DNA of 19,034 bases from CAZPKH01 sp964407165 (GCA_964407165.1 CAYOUJ010000047.1:1-19034); one strand, 5' to 3'. Shown: positions 5,836 to 13,778, numbered from the stretch's first letter. The notes: generated by a model not told the origin, from the sequence alone. A program made the numbers and translations.

Positions 5836-7338
5836 TTAGAAATTTGTGGTTATTGTTTCGTGCCACGGGGCCACGAGGTAGCCGCGGGTGCCCATGGGGG
5901 TTACGGTATATCGCCGTCCGTCGGGGCCGACGTAGCGGCACGCGGACGAGCGCACGGGCTGGAGAGGCGCTCCGACGCCTGAGGGCGGCGAGTTTACTAC
6001 GCTGTAGTCCTGCCAGCGGTCGGTATCCCGCAACTCCGGCGGGGTGACGAGCAGCAGTTTGTCCTCGTCGCCGTAATAACGGCTAAAGCACCAGGTCTTG
6101 AAGACCTCGCCGGGACGCGGGGGCGTGGGCACTTTGCCGAGCAGCAACGGGCAGTCGGCCACGGCGTCGGAGATGGGCGCGTAGACCACGCCGTCGGGGC
6201 TGTTGAGGTAGAGGCGTGTGATCTCGCGGGTCTCGTTGCCCAGGTGCCGGGCGGCGATGCACACGGAGGCGTAGTGTGTGACGATGAGGGCGGCGCCCAC
6301 CAGTGTTACGGCCTTTTTGGCAGGGATGCGCACGTCGCGGAGCATCTGGGCCACGGCTATAAGCGCGAACACTTGTCCGAAGAAGCCGCTGCGGCCGATG
6401 CTTCCGGAGTAGAGGACGATGGCGGCGGAGACGGAGGCGCCGACGGCGTAGAATGTCCACGACGAGCAGCACAGGTCTTTGAGCCTCTGCCGGTTGGCAA
6501 GGAGCAGCCAAAGCGTTACACAGAGCATAACCACCACGAGCGAACTACTCATAATCAGCAGCTTGAGTGGAGAGCCGTCGGGGATGCCCGTGTCGGCTGT
6601 GCGTGTCCACAGGGCTGGGGAGGTAAGTGGCACCAGCGAGCCGAGGAGAAAGGCGACGGCGAGCATCCGCTGGCGGCGTGTGAGCCGGTTGACGACGGCA
6701 TAGACGGCTATTCCGGCGAGGATGGAGACGCTCATCGACTCGTGCATCATGCCGGCAAGAATGGCGACAGCGACAGCAAGTAAGGAGGGCGGCCGTCCCG
6801 GCGGCTCATCCCCCCCTTGGCCGCAAACATTACACGCTTGGCGGAGACCCTTTGTGACGTGCGGCCGGGGACGGCCGCTCTCCTTGCTCGCTCTGGTGTG
6901 TGCGGCAGGGGACGGGCGCCCTCCTAATTTGAGCACTGCCACAAACGCAAGCCCCAGAGCCATCGACCACACGTAATTGGCGGATATGGCGAGCATCATG
7001 AAATTGTCCCACCACGGCAGCAGGGTGACCATGACCAGCAGGGCGAGCATCCCCGAGGCGTCGGTGCGGCAGCGCATGAGCCGCAGCGCCAAAGCGAACA
7101 CCGTGACCGTGGCAGCAGCGTTGAGCAGGCACACCAGCCAGTGCGGAAACACTCTCAACACGCACGCCAGCAGCAGGTTGGGCAGACGCCCGTTCACCCA
7201 TTCCCAGTGCTTTGCGACAGCCCCGGCGAAGTTGTAGCCGTGGCCGTAGAGATACCACCCCCGGGCATAGTTGAGGTCGTCGCAATACAGCGGCGTCATC
7301 ATCAGCGCCGCCATCAGCGCCACCCCGATGAATATCAA
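5836..7338 (-). CDS. Multi-pass membrane protein (DUF6056/GtrII-like), with repeat-derived loop
   Basis: About 500 residues with roughly ten or more hydrophobic segments. Near the N-terminus is MMTPLYCDDLNYARGW and then WVNGRLPN, an acidic-pair pattern seen in integral membrane glycosyltransferase-like proteins (GtrII, DUF6056). I am not certain of the family. The start is uncertain: no ATG is available, the frame is open to 7377, and TTG at 7338 is the likeliest codon, with AGG 8 bases upstream. Residues about 138-188 are a hydrophilic insert rich in G, R, P and S between two transmembrane segments. They are encoded by a 150-bp GC-rich repeat block (6777-6926), inserted in frame. The C-terminal part after about residue 390 is soluble (PGEVFKTWCFSRYYGDEDK). 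It lies between obgE and phoH on the same strand. Confidence 0.72.
   Translation of the reverse strand: MIFIGVALMAALMMTPLYCDDLNYARGWYLYGHGYNFAGAVAKHWEWVNGRLPNLLLACVLRVFPHWLVCLLNAAATVTVFALALRLMRCRTDASGMLALLVMVTLLPWWDNFMMLAISANYVWSMALGLAFVAVLKLGGRPSPAAHTRASKESGRPRPHVTKGLRQACNVCGQGGDEPPGRPPSLLAVAVAILAGMMHESMSVSILAGIAVYAVVNRLTRRQRMLAVAFLLGSLVPLTSPALWTRTADTGIPDGSPLKLLIMSSSLVVVMLCVTLWLLLANRQRLKDLCCSSWTFYAVGASVSAAIVLYSGSIGRSGFFGQVFALIAVAQMLRDVRIPAKKAVTLVGAALIVTHYASVCIAARHLGNETREITRLYLNSPDGVVYAPISDAVADCPLLLGKVPTPPRPGEVFKTWCFSRYYGDEDKLLLVTPPELRDTDRWQDYSVVNSPPSGVGAPLQPVRSSACRYVGPDGRRYTVTPMGTRGYLVAPWHETITTNF
6777..6926. repeat. 150-bp GC-rich composite repeat inserted in frame in a membrane protein gene
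   Basis: The block starts with AGTAAGGAGGGCGGCC (6779-6794) and holds a 51-bp unit (6778-6828) that matches an intergenic copy at 18185-18236 on the other strand. It continues with two direct, near-identical 26-bp units in inverted orientation (6859-6884 and 6900-6925, GTGCGGCNGGGGACGG core). Exactly 50 codons fit, with no stop in the gene's frame. The encoded loop starts GGRPSPAAHTRASKESGRPR. Confidence 0.75.
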
Positions 7339-7363
7339 TATGTACCTAACCGCCTTCAGTCTT

Positions 7364-7400
7364 TCGATTGGTCTCGATTATTTCGACTATCTCGATTTAA
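7364..7400. repeat. 9-bp imperfect tandem repeat (TCGATTATT type), four units
   Basis: Units TCGATTGGTC, TCGATTATT, TCGACTATC and TCGATTTAA fill the gap between obgE and the membrane protein gene. The obgE stop codon (7397-7399) is inside the last unit. Confidence 0.7.
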
Positions 7401-8614
7401 TCCTTATTCCTTTCATTGTCGCGGTCGTCGCCGTAGTAGAAGGCGGCCTCGTCCCAGTCGATGTCGTCGGCCTCGGGATTGTAGTCGAGGTCTTCATCGT
7501 CGCTGTTGGTGGCGCCGTCGGGCAGCGGCACGTTCTCGAAGATGAACTCATCCTCCTCGCGCACTCGGTGCTGCTTGTCCAGCGGGCCGATGGCCAGGTT
7601 GGCGGTGGCGATGCGGTTGCGGTCGTCGGTGACGGCGCGCCAGAGCATGTCCTTCAGCTGCGCGATTCCCTGGCCGGTGACGGCGCTGATAAACACGTGG
7701 GGCACGTCTGTGGGCAGCGTCTGGCGTATCTCCTCCATGAGCTCGGCGTCGAGCATGTCGCTCTTGCTGATGGCGAGAACGCGCTCTTTGTCAACCAGTT
7801 GTGGATTAAATTGCCGCAGCTCCTCGAGCAGCACGTGATATTGGCCCGCGATGTCGTCGGCGTCGGCCGGGACCATGAACAGCAGCACGGCGTTGCGCTC
7901 GATGTGACGCAAGAACCTAAGCCCGAGGCCTTTGCCCTCGCTGGCGCCCTCGATGATGCCGGGGATGTCGGCCATGACAAACGAGCGGTCGCCGCGATAC
8001 TCGACGATGCCGAGTTGGGGTTCCATGGTGGTGAAAGGATAGTCGGCAATTTTTGGCCGGGCGGCTGAAATGGCGGATAGCAGGGTCGACTTGCCGGCGT
8101 TGGGGAAGCCTACAAGGCCCACGTCGGCAAGCAGTTTCAGCTCGAGTATGACGCTCTTCTCGATGGCCGGCTCGCCGGGCTGGGCGTAGCGTGGCGTGCG
8201 GTTGGTGGGGCTCTTGAAATGCCAGTTGCCCAGGCCTCCGCGGCCTCCGCGGAGCAGCTTGACTATCTCGCCGTCGCGGGTCACCTCGCAGAGAAATTCG
8301 CCGGTCTCGGCGTCGTAGACCACCGTTCCGCAGGGCACGTCGATGGTCACGTCCTCGCCGTCTTTGCCCGACGAGCGCACGGCGCCTCCCGACTGTCCGT
8401 TGCCGGCGAAAATGTGTCGGCGGTAGCGCAGTGGTAACAATGTCCATAGGTGCTCGTTGCCGCGGAGGAGTATGTGGCCTCCGCGGCCTCCGTCGCCGCC
8501 GTCGGGGCCCCCCTTGGGCACGTATTTGGCGCGGTGGAAGTGGCGCGAGCCGGCGCCGCCCTTGCCCGAGCGGCACAATATCTTGACGTAGTCTATAAAA
8601 TTCGAGTCAGCCAT
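7397..8614 (-). CDS. obgE: Obg-family GTPase ObgE/CgtA
   Basis: A 405-residue GTPase required for late 50S ribosome assembly and linked to stress signalling. The glycine-rich Obg fold (about 1-158) contains GGPDGGDGGRGG (35-46) and LRGGRGGLGN (121-130). The G domain follows, with GFPNAGKS (169-176, G1), DYPFTT (switch I), DIPG (216-219, G3), SKSD (283-286, G4) and SAVTG (G5). The C-terminus is strongly acidic (DDEDLDYNPEADDIDWDE), as is common in this family in Bacteroidetes. The ATG at 8614 overlaps the end of a 7-bp repeat array (8614-8648). It is followed by the membrane protein and phoH genes on the same strand, which may be transcribed with it. Confidence 0.96.
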   Translation of the reverse strand: MADSNFIDYVKILCRSGKGGAGSRHFHRAKYVPKGGPDGGDGGRGGHILLRGNEHLWTLLPLRYRRHIFAGNGQSGGAVRSSGKDGEDVTIDVPCGTVVYDAETGEFLCEVTRDGEIVKLLRGGRGGLGNWHFKSPTNRTPRYAQPGEPAIEKSVILELKLLADVGLVGFPNAGKSTLLSAISAARPKIADYPFTTMEPQLGIVEYRGDRSFVMADIPGIIEGASEGKGLGLRFLRHIERNAVLLFMVPADADDIAGQYHVLLEELRQFNPQLVDKERVLAISKSDMLDAELMEEIRQTLPTDVPHVFISAVTGQGIAQLKDMLWRAVTDDRNRIATANLAIGPLDKQHRVREEDEFIFENVPLPDGATNSDDEDLDYNPEADDIDWDEAAFYYGDDRDNERNKD

Positions 8615-8648
8615 TTTAACTTATAACTTTTAACTTATAACTTATAAC
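8614..8648. repeat. 7-bp tandem repeat TTATAAC/TTTTAAC, five units
   Basis: Units TTTTAAC, TTATAAC, TTTTAAC, TTATAAC and TTATAAC run without gaps up to the obgE start codon, sharing base 8614. No TAnnTTTG element is visible in the 100 bases upstream of obgE, so this array occupies the expected ribosome-binding region. Confidence 0.85.
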
Positions 8649-8681
8649 GGGCGCGGTTGGTTCAGTGAAATCCGGTAGCAC

Positions 8682-8702
8682 CTACTCACTACTCGCTACT
8701 CA
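8682..8702. repeat. 7-bp tandem repeat CTACTCR, three units
   Basis: CTACTCA, CTACTCG and CTACTCA in tandem, just beyond the nucleotidyltransferase stop at 8714. It is the second unrelated heptamer array in the same 100-base gap. Confidence 0.8.
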
Positions 8703-8713
8703 TTAATTACCTG

Positions 8714-9754
8714 TCACTCTCCGTTTGCGAGCTGCATAAGCTCCTGAGCGTGAGCGAAATCGGTGGGGGAGCCGATGTCTATCCAGGTCCCGTCGATGGG
8801 GTGGTAGACCACTTTGCGCCCCTCGGCGATGGCCTGCTCTATCAGGTCGGGGGCATCGGTGCGGCCTTCACGTGGGAGCTTGTCAAGTATCTCATTGTTA
8901 AAGATATATATGCCGGCGTTGGCGAAGTAGGAGTATGACGGCTTCTCCTCGAGCCCGCGCACGCAGCGCCCCTCGGTGGTGAGGATAGCGTAAGGTACTG
9001 ATACATTGTACGGCACGACAGCCATGGTGATGTCGGCGCCCTCATGGACATGGGTCAGATACATATCCTCGAACGATACGGTAGTCAGCAGGTCGGAGTT
9101 CATTACGATAGTGTCGCCCCCCTCGGCGTGGGGCACCAGTGCTGCGGCGCCGATGGTGCCCATAAACTGTGGCTCGCGCACGGTCTTCACCTGCACGCCA
9201 TGGACCGAGGCGGAGAAGTGCTCCTCGAGCATGGGTGCCAAGTAGTTGACCATCACCGAAATATCTGTAATGCCCACCGACATCAGGGCGTCGATATTGT
9301 AGTCGATGATGGGCTTTTGGCCCACCTTCAGCAGCGGTTTGGGGCAGTCGAGGGTAAGTGGCCGCAGGCGCTCCCCCTTGCCACCGGCCATGAGGATGGC
9401 CGAGAGGGGAAGCACCGTGCGGGTGCGGCGCGTGTCGATGACGCGGGCGATGGTGCCGTCTGTGTGGAGCACGGGCACCAGGGTAATGCCGCGCTGGCGG
9501 TAGCGTCGGAGCGCCTCAATGTCTATCTTGTTGGCCGAGAGGGCCTTGAAGTCGCGGTGCATGGCCACGGAGGCATCGGCGTCGAGTCCGGTGCCACGGA
9601 GCAGCGCACGGCGCACGTCGCCGTCGGTGAGTGTGCCGAGCATGTGACCCTCCGAGTCGGTGATGAGCAGGGTCATCTCGCTGCCCGACAGCGAGTTGAG
9701 CTGCTCGAGCGCTTGGCGTATGGTGGCCGGTATGGTTAGGATATGCGCTTCCAT
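8714..9754 (-). CDS. CBS-domain sugar-phosphate nucleotidyltransferase (PtmE-like)
   Basis: A 346-residue protein with an N-terminal pair of CBS-like modules (about 1-110, TLTDGDVRRALLRG) and a C-terminal nucleotidyltransferase domain. The latter starts with LMAGGKGERLRPLT (121-134) and continues with PKPLLKVGQKPII and a VMNSDLLTT metal-binding segment. The same architecture is found in PtmE, a glucosamine-1-phosphate guanylyltransferase that starts the GDP-linked legionaminic acid route in Campylobacter. The neighbours upstream on the same strand are a CMP-nonulosonate synthetase and a NeuC/LegG epimerase, which supports this role. The gap to the synthetase gene is 51 bases and shows no promoter motif, so it is probably in the same operon. 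The nucleotide and sugar used are inferred. Confidence 0.85.
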   Translation of the reverse strand: MEAHILTIPATIRQALEQLNSLSGSEMTLLITDSEGHMLGTLTDGDVRRALLRGTGLDADASVAMHRDFKALSANKIDIEALRRYRQRGITLVPVLHTDGTIARVIDTRRTRTVLPLSAILMAGGKGERLRPLTLDCPKPLLKVGQKPIIDYNIDALMSVGITDISVMVNYLAPMLEEHFSASVHGVQVKTVREPQFMGTIGAAALVPHAEGGDTIVMNSDLLTTVSFEDMYLTHVHEGADITMAVVPYNVSVPYAILTTEGRCVRGLEEKPSYSYFANAGIYIFNNEILDKLPREGRTDAPDLIEQAIAEGRKVVYHPIDGTWIDIGSPTDFAHAQELMQLANGE

Positions 9755-9805
9755 TCTTAAATATATATATATAGCTGTTTTTCGGTGAAATTTCAGTAAT
9801 GAGGG

Positions 9806-10510
9806 CTATTTTTTCATGCGCATGAGCACCTCGGCAAAGAGCCAGTCGAGAGGCGTGTCGAGGTCGACGCTGCGCTCGCGGGGCATAACATACGGCAGAC
9901 GCGTGGGGAACATCCCGAGTGACATGCGGCGGAGCGAGACGGGGTTGATGACGTAGACGGCGCCGTTGAGCGCGTAGGTGGGTGGTGCGTCCTGGCGGCG
10001 CGTGAGCAGTGGCGCGTGGAGCACCGGCTGCAGTGCGTCGTTGTTCTCGGTATTGAGCGTGAAGCAGTTATAATACGGGTTGTCAGCTGATTCGGTGACG
10101 CTTACCACCATGTCGGGCAGCTGCTCTGCGTAAATCTTCATACATTCGAGCACGTCGCGGGCCGTGCGCAGCGGCGACGTGGGCTGCAGGAGCACCACAC
10201 AGTTGAAGTGTATGTCCTGGCGGATGGCCCAGTCCATCGCGTCGATCATCATCTCGCGCGAGCCGGCGGTGTCCGTCGCCAGGGACGCGGGGCGCCGGTA
10301 GGGCACAGGGAGCCCGCAGGCCTCGGCCACGGAGGCTATCTCCTCGTCGTCGGTGGAGAGGATGATGTGCCGCGGGTCCTCGCAGATGCGGCGAGCCACG
10401 TCGATGGTCCACTGTATCAGCGGCTTGCCCGCAAGTTTCTTGATGTTCTTGCGGGGGATGCCCTTGCTGCCCCCACGGGCCGGGACTATGTATAGAGGGT
10501 TGAGTTTCAT
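9806..10510 (-). CDS. CMP-nonulosonic acid synthetase (NeuA/LegF-like)
   Basis: A 234-residue cytidylyltransferase that activates a nine-carbon sugar acid (sialic, legionaminic or similar) with CTP. The family signatures are present: VPARGGSKGIPRKNIK (residues 9-24, CTP-binding loop), the STDDEEI segment, LQPTSPLR, and VDLDTPLDW near the C-terminus, which carries the acidic residues that bind magnesium. The length fits the single-domain enzymes. Its ATG overlaps the TGA of the NeuC/LegG gene by four bases (ATGA), a sign of translational coupling. Which sugar acid it accepts cannot be read from sequence; the LegF/PtmB type is suggested by the CBS-nucleotidyltransferase neighbour. Confidence 0.9.
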   Translation of the reverse strand: MKLNPLYIVPARGGSKGIPRKNIKKLAGKPLIQWTIDVARRICEDPRHIILSTDDEEIASVAEACGLPVPYRRPASLATDTAGSREMMIDAMDWAIRQDIHFNCVVLLQPTSPLRTARDVLECMKIYAEQLPDMVVSVTESADNPYYNCFTLNTENNDALQPVLHAPLLTRRQDAPPTYALNGAVYVINPVSLRRMSLGMFPTRLPYVMPRERSVDLDTPLDWLFAEVLMRMKK

Positions 10511-11679
10511 GCGTCGTAAAATGTTTTGGCACGCAGACGGTCGAGGTCGGCGCTCATGATGGCCTCGACCATCAGTTGCAGTGTATTTGGCTTGAAATAA
10601 GGGTTTTCGGCTTTCGCGGCAAGTGCTCGGAAGTTGGGTGACAGTGCCTTGGTGACGGCCTCGGCGATGGCCTCGCGACCCTCTGCGCAGTGTATCACGG
10701 AGGGGGCGGAGATGCGCCCGCGCTGGCGCATGCCGATGTCGACGGTCGGTATCCCTGCCGAGGGCACCTCGATGATGCCGCTGGAGGAGTTGCCGACGAC
10801 GGCAGCCACGTGGTGGAGGGCAGAGAGATAGCGGCGCGCGCCCAGGGAAGGGCGCGCAAGCACACGACCGGGGTTGGCTGCGGCGTACTGCTCTATAAGC
10901 GAGATGATTGGCGCGCCGTGGGCGTCGTTGTTGGGGTAGGTGATGATTACCTTGTGGTCGGGGAATCGGTCGAGGGCGGCCAGCAGCTCGCCGAAGTGCT
11001 CGGCCGGCGTCGCCTCCGAGTCCATCGTCGCCGGGTGATAAGTGACAATAAATGTGGAGGTGTCGACGGGGAAGCCGAGCGACCGTCGCAGCTCCGCGAG
11101 TGGCATCAGTTCCGTGGTGTTTAGTGCGTTATAAACGCCGATGGCGCCGGTGTTGACCACGCGGTCGGGGTGCTCGCCCATGCGGATGACGCGCTGCCGG
11201 TACAGCTCCGTCTCCGTTAGGTGTAGCGCCGACATCTTGGTGATAGCGTGGCGTATAGAGTCGTCCACGGCCCCCTCGGAAATCTCCCCGCCGGCGATGT
11301 GCACTATCGGCACGTGCATCATCACCGCTGCCGAGGCCGCCGCGAGCATCTCATAGCGGTCGCCGAGTATCACCACCATGTCGGGGCGCAGGCGCTCCAA
11401 GGCGTCTGCCATCCCGTCGAGGCATCGGGCCATGGCACACACGCGCGTGCCTTCGTTGTCCGTGGCGGTGTCGGCGTTGGCATACATCTCCACGCGGGCG
11501 CTGACAGTCAGCCCGTCAGCCTCAATCTCGTCGACCGTATGGCCGTAGCGGCGTAGCAGATGCATGTTGGTGGCAATTATGCACACCTCAGCATCCGGCC
11601 TGATATTGAGCGCCTTGGCGATAGGGGAGAGCAGACCCCAGTCGGCGCGTGTGCCGGTGACAAAAGCAATCCTTCGCAT
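10507..11679 (-). CDS. Hydrolysing UDP/GDP-sugar 2-epimerase (NeuC/LegG-like)
   Basis: A 390-residue GT-B-fold epimerase that removes the nucleotide and inverts carbon 2 of a nucleotide-linked N-acetylhexosamine, giving the ManNAc-type precursor of a nonulosonic acid. Visible motifs are VTGTRADWGLL (7-17), ILGDRYEML, HIAGGEISEGAVDDSIRHAI, TYHPATMDSE and GNSSSGIIEVPSAGIPTVDIG, all characteristic of NeuC-type enzymes. It heads the three-gene run and is followed by the CMP-synthetase with a 4-base overlap. The ATG at 11679 is seven bases after a TAACTTTG element, so the transcript is probably leaderless. The synthase (NeuB/LegI) that would use its product is not in the window. Confidence 0.9.
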   Translation of the reverse strand: MRRIAFVTGTRADWGLLSPIAKALNIRPDAEVCIIATNMHLLRRYGHTVDEIEADGLTVSARVEMYANADTATDNEGTRVCAMARCLDGMADALERLRPDMVVILGDRYEMLAAASAAVMMHVPIVHIAGGEISEGAVDDSIRHAITKMSALHLTETELYRQRVIRMGEHPDRVVNTGAIGVYNALNTTELMPLAELRRSLGFPVDTSTFIVTYHPATMDSEATPAEHFGELLAALDRFPDHKVIITYPNNDAHGAPIISLIEQYAAANPGRVLARPSLGARRYLSALHHVAAVVGNSSSGIIEVPSAGIPTVDIGMRQRGRISAPSVIHCAEGREAIAEAVTKALSPNFRALAAKAENPYFKPNTLQLMVEAIMSADLDRLRAKTFYDA

Positions 11680-11686
11680 ACAGCCA

Positions 11687-11694
11687 CAAAGTTA
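11687..11694 (-). promoter_or_regulatory. -7 element of the NeuC/LegG promoter
   Basis: TAACTTTG on the minus strand is followed after seven bases by the ATG at 11679. The TTG element is not clear at the usual distance; a 26-bp palindrome (11715-11740) occupies that area. Confidence 0.6.
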
Positions 11695-11714
11695 CACATT
11701 TTTTCGAATAGTTG

Positions 11715-11740
11715 ATCGATGATTATCGATAATCATCGAT
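11715..11740. repeat. Perfect 26-bp palindrome upstream of the NeuC/LegG gene
   Basis: The 26 bases are identical to their reverse complement. Weaker outer arms (TTTCGAATA, TTATCGAAA) extend it. Its first 16 bases, ATCGATGATTATCGAT, are repeated exactly at 15775-15790 in another hairpin. It covers the -33 region of the NeuC/LegG promoter, so it may be an operator, or the upstream half of a double terminator with 11753-11786. Confidence 0.8.
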
Positions 11741-11752
11741 TTTATCGAAAGA

Positions 11753-11786
11753 CAAGAGGCTGCGCCCTCGCGGGTGCAGCCTCTTG
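11753..11786 (-). terminator. Terminator of the BspA-like gene
   Basis: Perfect 11-base arms CAAGAGGCTGC (11753-11763) and GCAGCCTCTTG (11776-11786) with a 12-base loop. It lies 19 bases downstream of the BspA-like gene's stop at 11805. A TCTTTC tract follows on the minus strand. Confidence 0.75.
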
Positions 11787-11804
11787 GGGGCCGAGGTACG
11801 CACG

Positions 11805-13778
11805 CTATCGGTACAGTTCCTTGGTGACGGCGGGGCCGCGGCGGACTATGTAGACGCGACCGGTCTGCGGGGCCTTTACCTGACGGCCGGTGAGGTCGTA
11901 ATACTCGGCGGGGCACGAGGGCGTGGCCCCGCTCCGAACGTCCTCGATTCCCGTGGTCTCGATGGTCCACGTTGTGCTCGCCTCCCAGCCCTCCGAGCCG
12001 AGGCAATAGTGGGCTGTGAATTTCCCCCCGGGGAGCGTCGGCTGCTCGGCAAACTTAACGTAGGTGGTAAGCTGCATCTGCTCGGAGACGTAGGTGTTTC
12101 CCTGGGCATCTACAAAGGTGCCGGTGCCCCACGACGTGATCCCGTATGCCGCCGTGGTGTTGGCCTGGCCGAGGTAGATGGTGTTTTCCTCGTTGTTGAA
12201 GGTGAAATTGACGAGCGACTCCGGCGTGGTGCCTTTGCCGTTGAGCTTGTAATAGCTTATGGTGGTCTGCGGCACTATCATGCGGCCCCAGTGCGAGGGC
12301 GCGCCCTTGGGGGAGGCGGAGGTGATGATGAATGTATAGTTGTTGTCAGCGCCGAAGGGTATGTCGCCCCACAACTGGCTGTCGGCCCAGTTGTCGTTGT
12401 CGATGGTGATGTATATGCCGGTAGAGCCCATGTTATGGAACGAGCGCCAGATGTCGATGGGGTTCTCCATCTTGGGTATGAACAGCTTGGTGATGCCGGT
12501 ATGGGAGAAGACGTAGTTGAGCATCTTGGTCAGCGAGTTGGGCAGGGCATAGTTCTGCGTGGGGGAGCATACCTTCGACAGGCCGGTGCAGTAGGCGAAG
12601 GCATACGAGCCGATGTAGCTGAGGGTGGTGGGCAAAGTAATGGTCTTCAGCCCGGTGCAGCCGAAGAAGCCACCTTGGCTGATGCGCTCTGTCTTTTGGA
12701 GGGTCACCGAGGTGAGTTTCGTGCAGTCGCGAAACATACCCATGATCACCTCCGTGCCGCCGAAGTCGACCGTGGCAAGTGACGTGCACCCTTGGAAGGT
12801 CTCATAGCCGCGGTAGTCGATGTCGGCACGGTCAACGACGAACTCCGTCAGGCCCGAGTGGGCGAAGGCGCGGGTGCCGATTGTGACCACGTTCTTGCCC
12901 GGCGACGAGGAGCCGAGGTTCACCTTCTTGACGGGGTTTCCGAAGAAGGCGCCCATGTCGATGGCCGTGAGCGTGGCCGCCGGGGTGAAGGTCCCGGAGG
13001 AGAGCGACGGAGCCTTGGGGCAGGCAAACACTAAGGTCTTGTAGCTGTCGGCATAGATAAATCCGTTTGAGAACGTGTGGCTTGAGGATGCCTCGGAGGT
13101 GACGGAGGCAAGGTTTTCCATGCCGGCGAAAGAGAAGGCGTTTACAAAGTCGCCGGTGGAGGAAAAGACGATTGAGGTGACGCCCGAGCGGCCGTAGAGG
13201 GCGCCCTCGCCGAGGACTATCTTGGTCTTGTAAAGGATGCGGAGGTTGGGTGTGCACTCGGCGCCGATGGTCATCTCGCCCGTGGCGGAGGTGCCGAGGT
13301 ATGTGCGCAACGTGCTGGTGCCGCTGGCCGAGTTGACCTCTACGAACCAGTCGCCGTCCTGCACGAAGCCTCCGGGGGCGGAGGCGGCCTCGCGGCCTGT
13401 ATTTATAGTGGTGAGATTGACACAGCCACAGAAGTTGCCGTCGGCTATCGACGTAACGGTCAAGGGGATGGTGACCGACCGCAGGTTTGCTTCGCCGAAG
13501 ATGGCCGGGCGGTCTTCGACAACCGTGGCCAGGTCGCGCGTCTCGTAGTAGGTGCCGATGGAGGTGACAGTGTAGGTCGAGTCGCCGTAGGTCAGCGTCT
13601 CGGGGATTACCAGCGTGGAGGGCACGGTCGAGGCAAAGCCGCGGAAGGCGGCGTGTCCCTGCGTGGAGAGGCTGTAATAGCAGCCTCCGATGTTGACGGG
13701 CGCGTCGTAATACTCAGTTTCGGCGTGCCCAAGAGCCACGCCCGTTACCAGAAGGAGTGATAGGATGATGTTTCGCAT
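11805..13778 (-). CDS. BspA-like leucine-rich-repeat surface protein
   Basis: A 657-residue exported protein. A signal peptide (MRNIILSLLLVTGVALGHA) is followed by LRR_5/BspA-type repeats over about residues 70-440, for example FQGCTSLATVDF, FRDCTKLTSVTL and FFGCTGLKTITLP. A beta-rich region follows, then a C-terminal YYDLTGRQVKAPQTGRVYIVRR motif typical of secreted Bacteroidales proteins. BspA-type proteins bind host or bacterial surfaces; function here is inferred. Residues about 615-624 (RSGATPSCPA), just before YYDLTGRQV, are encoded by the palindrome at 11908-11935. It is transcribed divergently from the AraC-type regulator, across a region with a tandem 22-bp repeat, and ends with its own terminator at 11753-11786. 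Confidence 0.85.
   Translation of the reverse strand: MRNIILSLLLVTGVALGHAETEYYDAPVNIGGCYYSLSTQGHAAFRGFASTVPSTLVIPETLTYGDSTYTVTSIGTYYETRDLATVVEDRPAIFGEANLRSVTIPLTVTSIADGNFCGCVNLTTINTGREAASAPGGFVQDGDWFVEVNSASGTSTLRTYLGTSATGEMTIGAECTPNLRILYKTKIVLGEGALYGRSGVTSIVFSSTGDFVNAFSFAGMENLASVTSEASSSHTFSNGFIYADSYKTLVFACPKAPSLSSGTFTPAATLTAIDMGAFFGNPVKKVNLGSSSPGKNVVTIGTRAFAHSGLTEFVVDRADIDYRGYETFQGCTSLATVDFGGTEVIMGMFRDCTKLTSVTLQKTERISQGGFFGCTGLKTITLPTTLSYIGSYAFAYCTGLSKVCSPTQNYALPNSLTKMLNYVFSHTGITKLFIPKMENPIDIWRSFHNMGSTGIYITIDNDNWADSQLWGDIPFGADNNYTFIITSASPKGAPSHWGRMIVPQTTISYYKLNGKGTTPESLVNFTFNNEENTIYLGQANTTAAYGITSWGTGTFVDAQGNTYVSEQMQLTTYVKFAEQPTLPGGKFTAHYCLGSEGWEASTTWTIETTGIEDVRSGATPSCPAEYYDLTGRQVKAPQTGRVYIVRRGPAVTKELYR
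11908..11935. repeat. GC-rich palindromic element, copy 2 (in the BspA-like gene)
   Basis: Arms GCGGGGC and GCCCCGC flank ACGAGGGCGTG. It differs from copy 1 at three or four positions, and the changes in the inner stem keep pairing (GCGC/GCGC becoming CACG/CGTG). The gene is read from the opposite strand, and the element is translated as RSGATPSCPA. Confidence 0.75.

Noticed and set aside
10836..10857. GC-rich inverted repeat GCGCGCCC/GGGCGCGC in the NeuC/LegG gene
   Set aside because: The encoded LARPSLGARRYLS fits the normal family sequence around the SLG-RYLS motif, so no insertion is needed to explain it.
11784..12782. Plus-strand open frame of 332 codons opposite the BspA-like gene
   Set aside because: No recognisable motif, composition typical of a reverse-strand shadow, and the minus-strand protein has a signal peptide, LRR motifs and a C-terminal motif.
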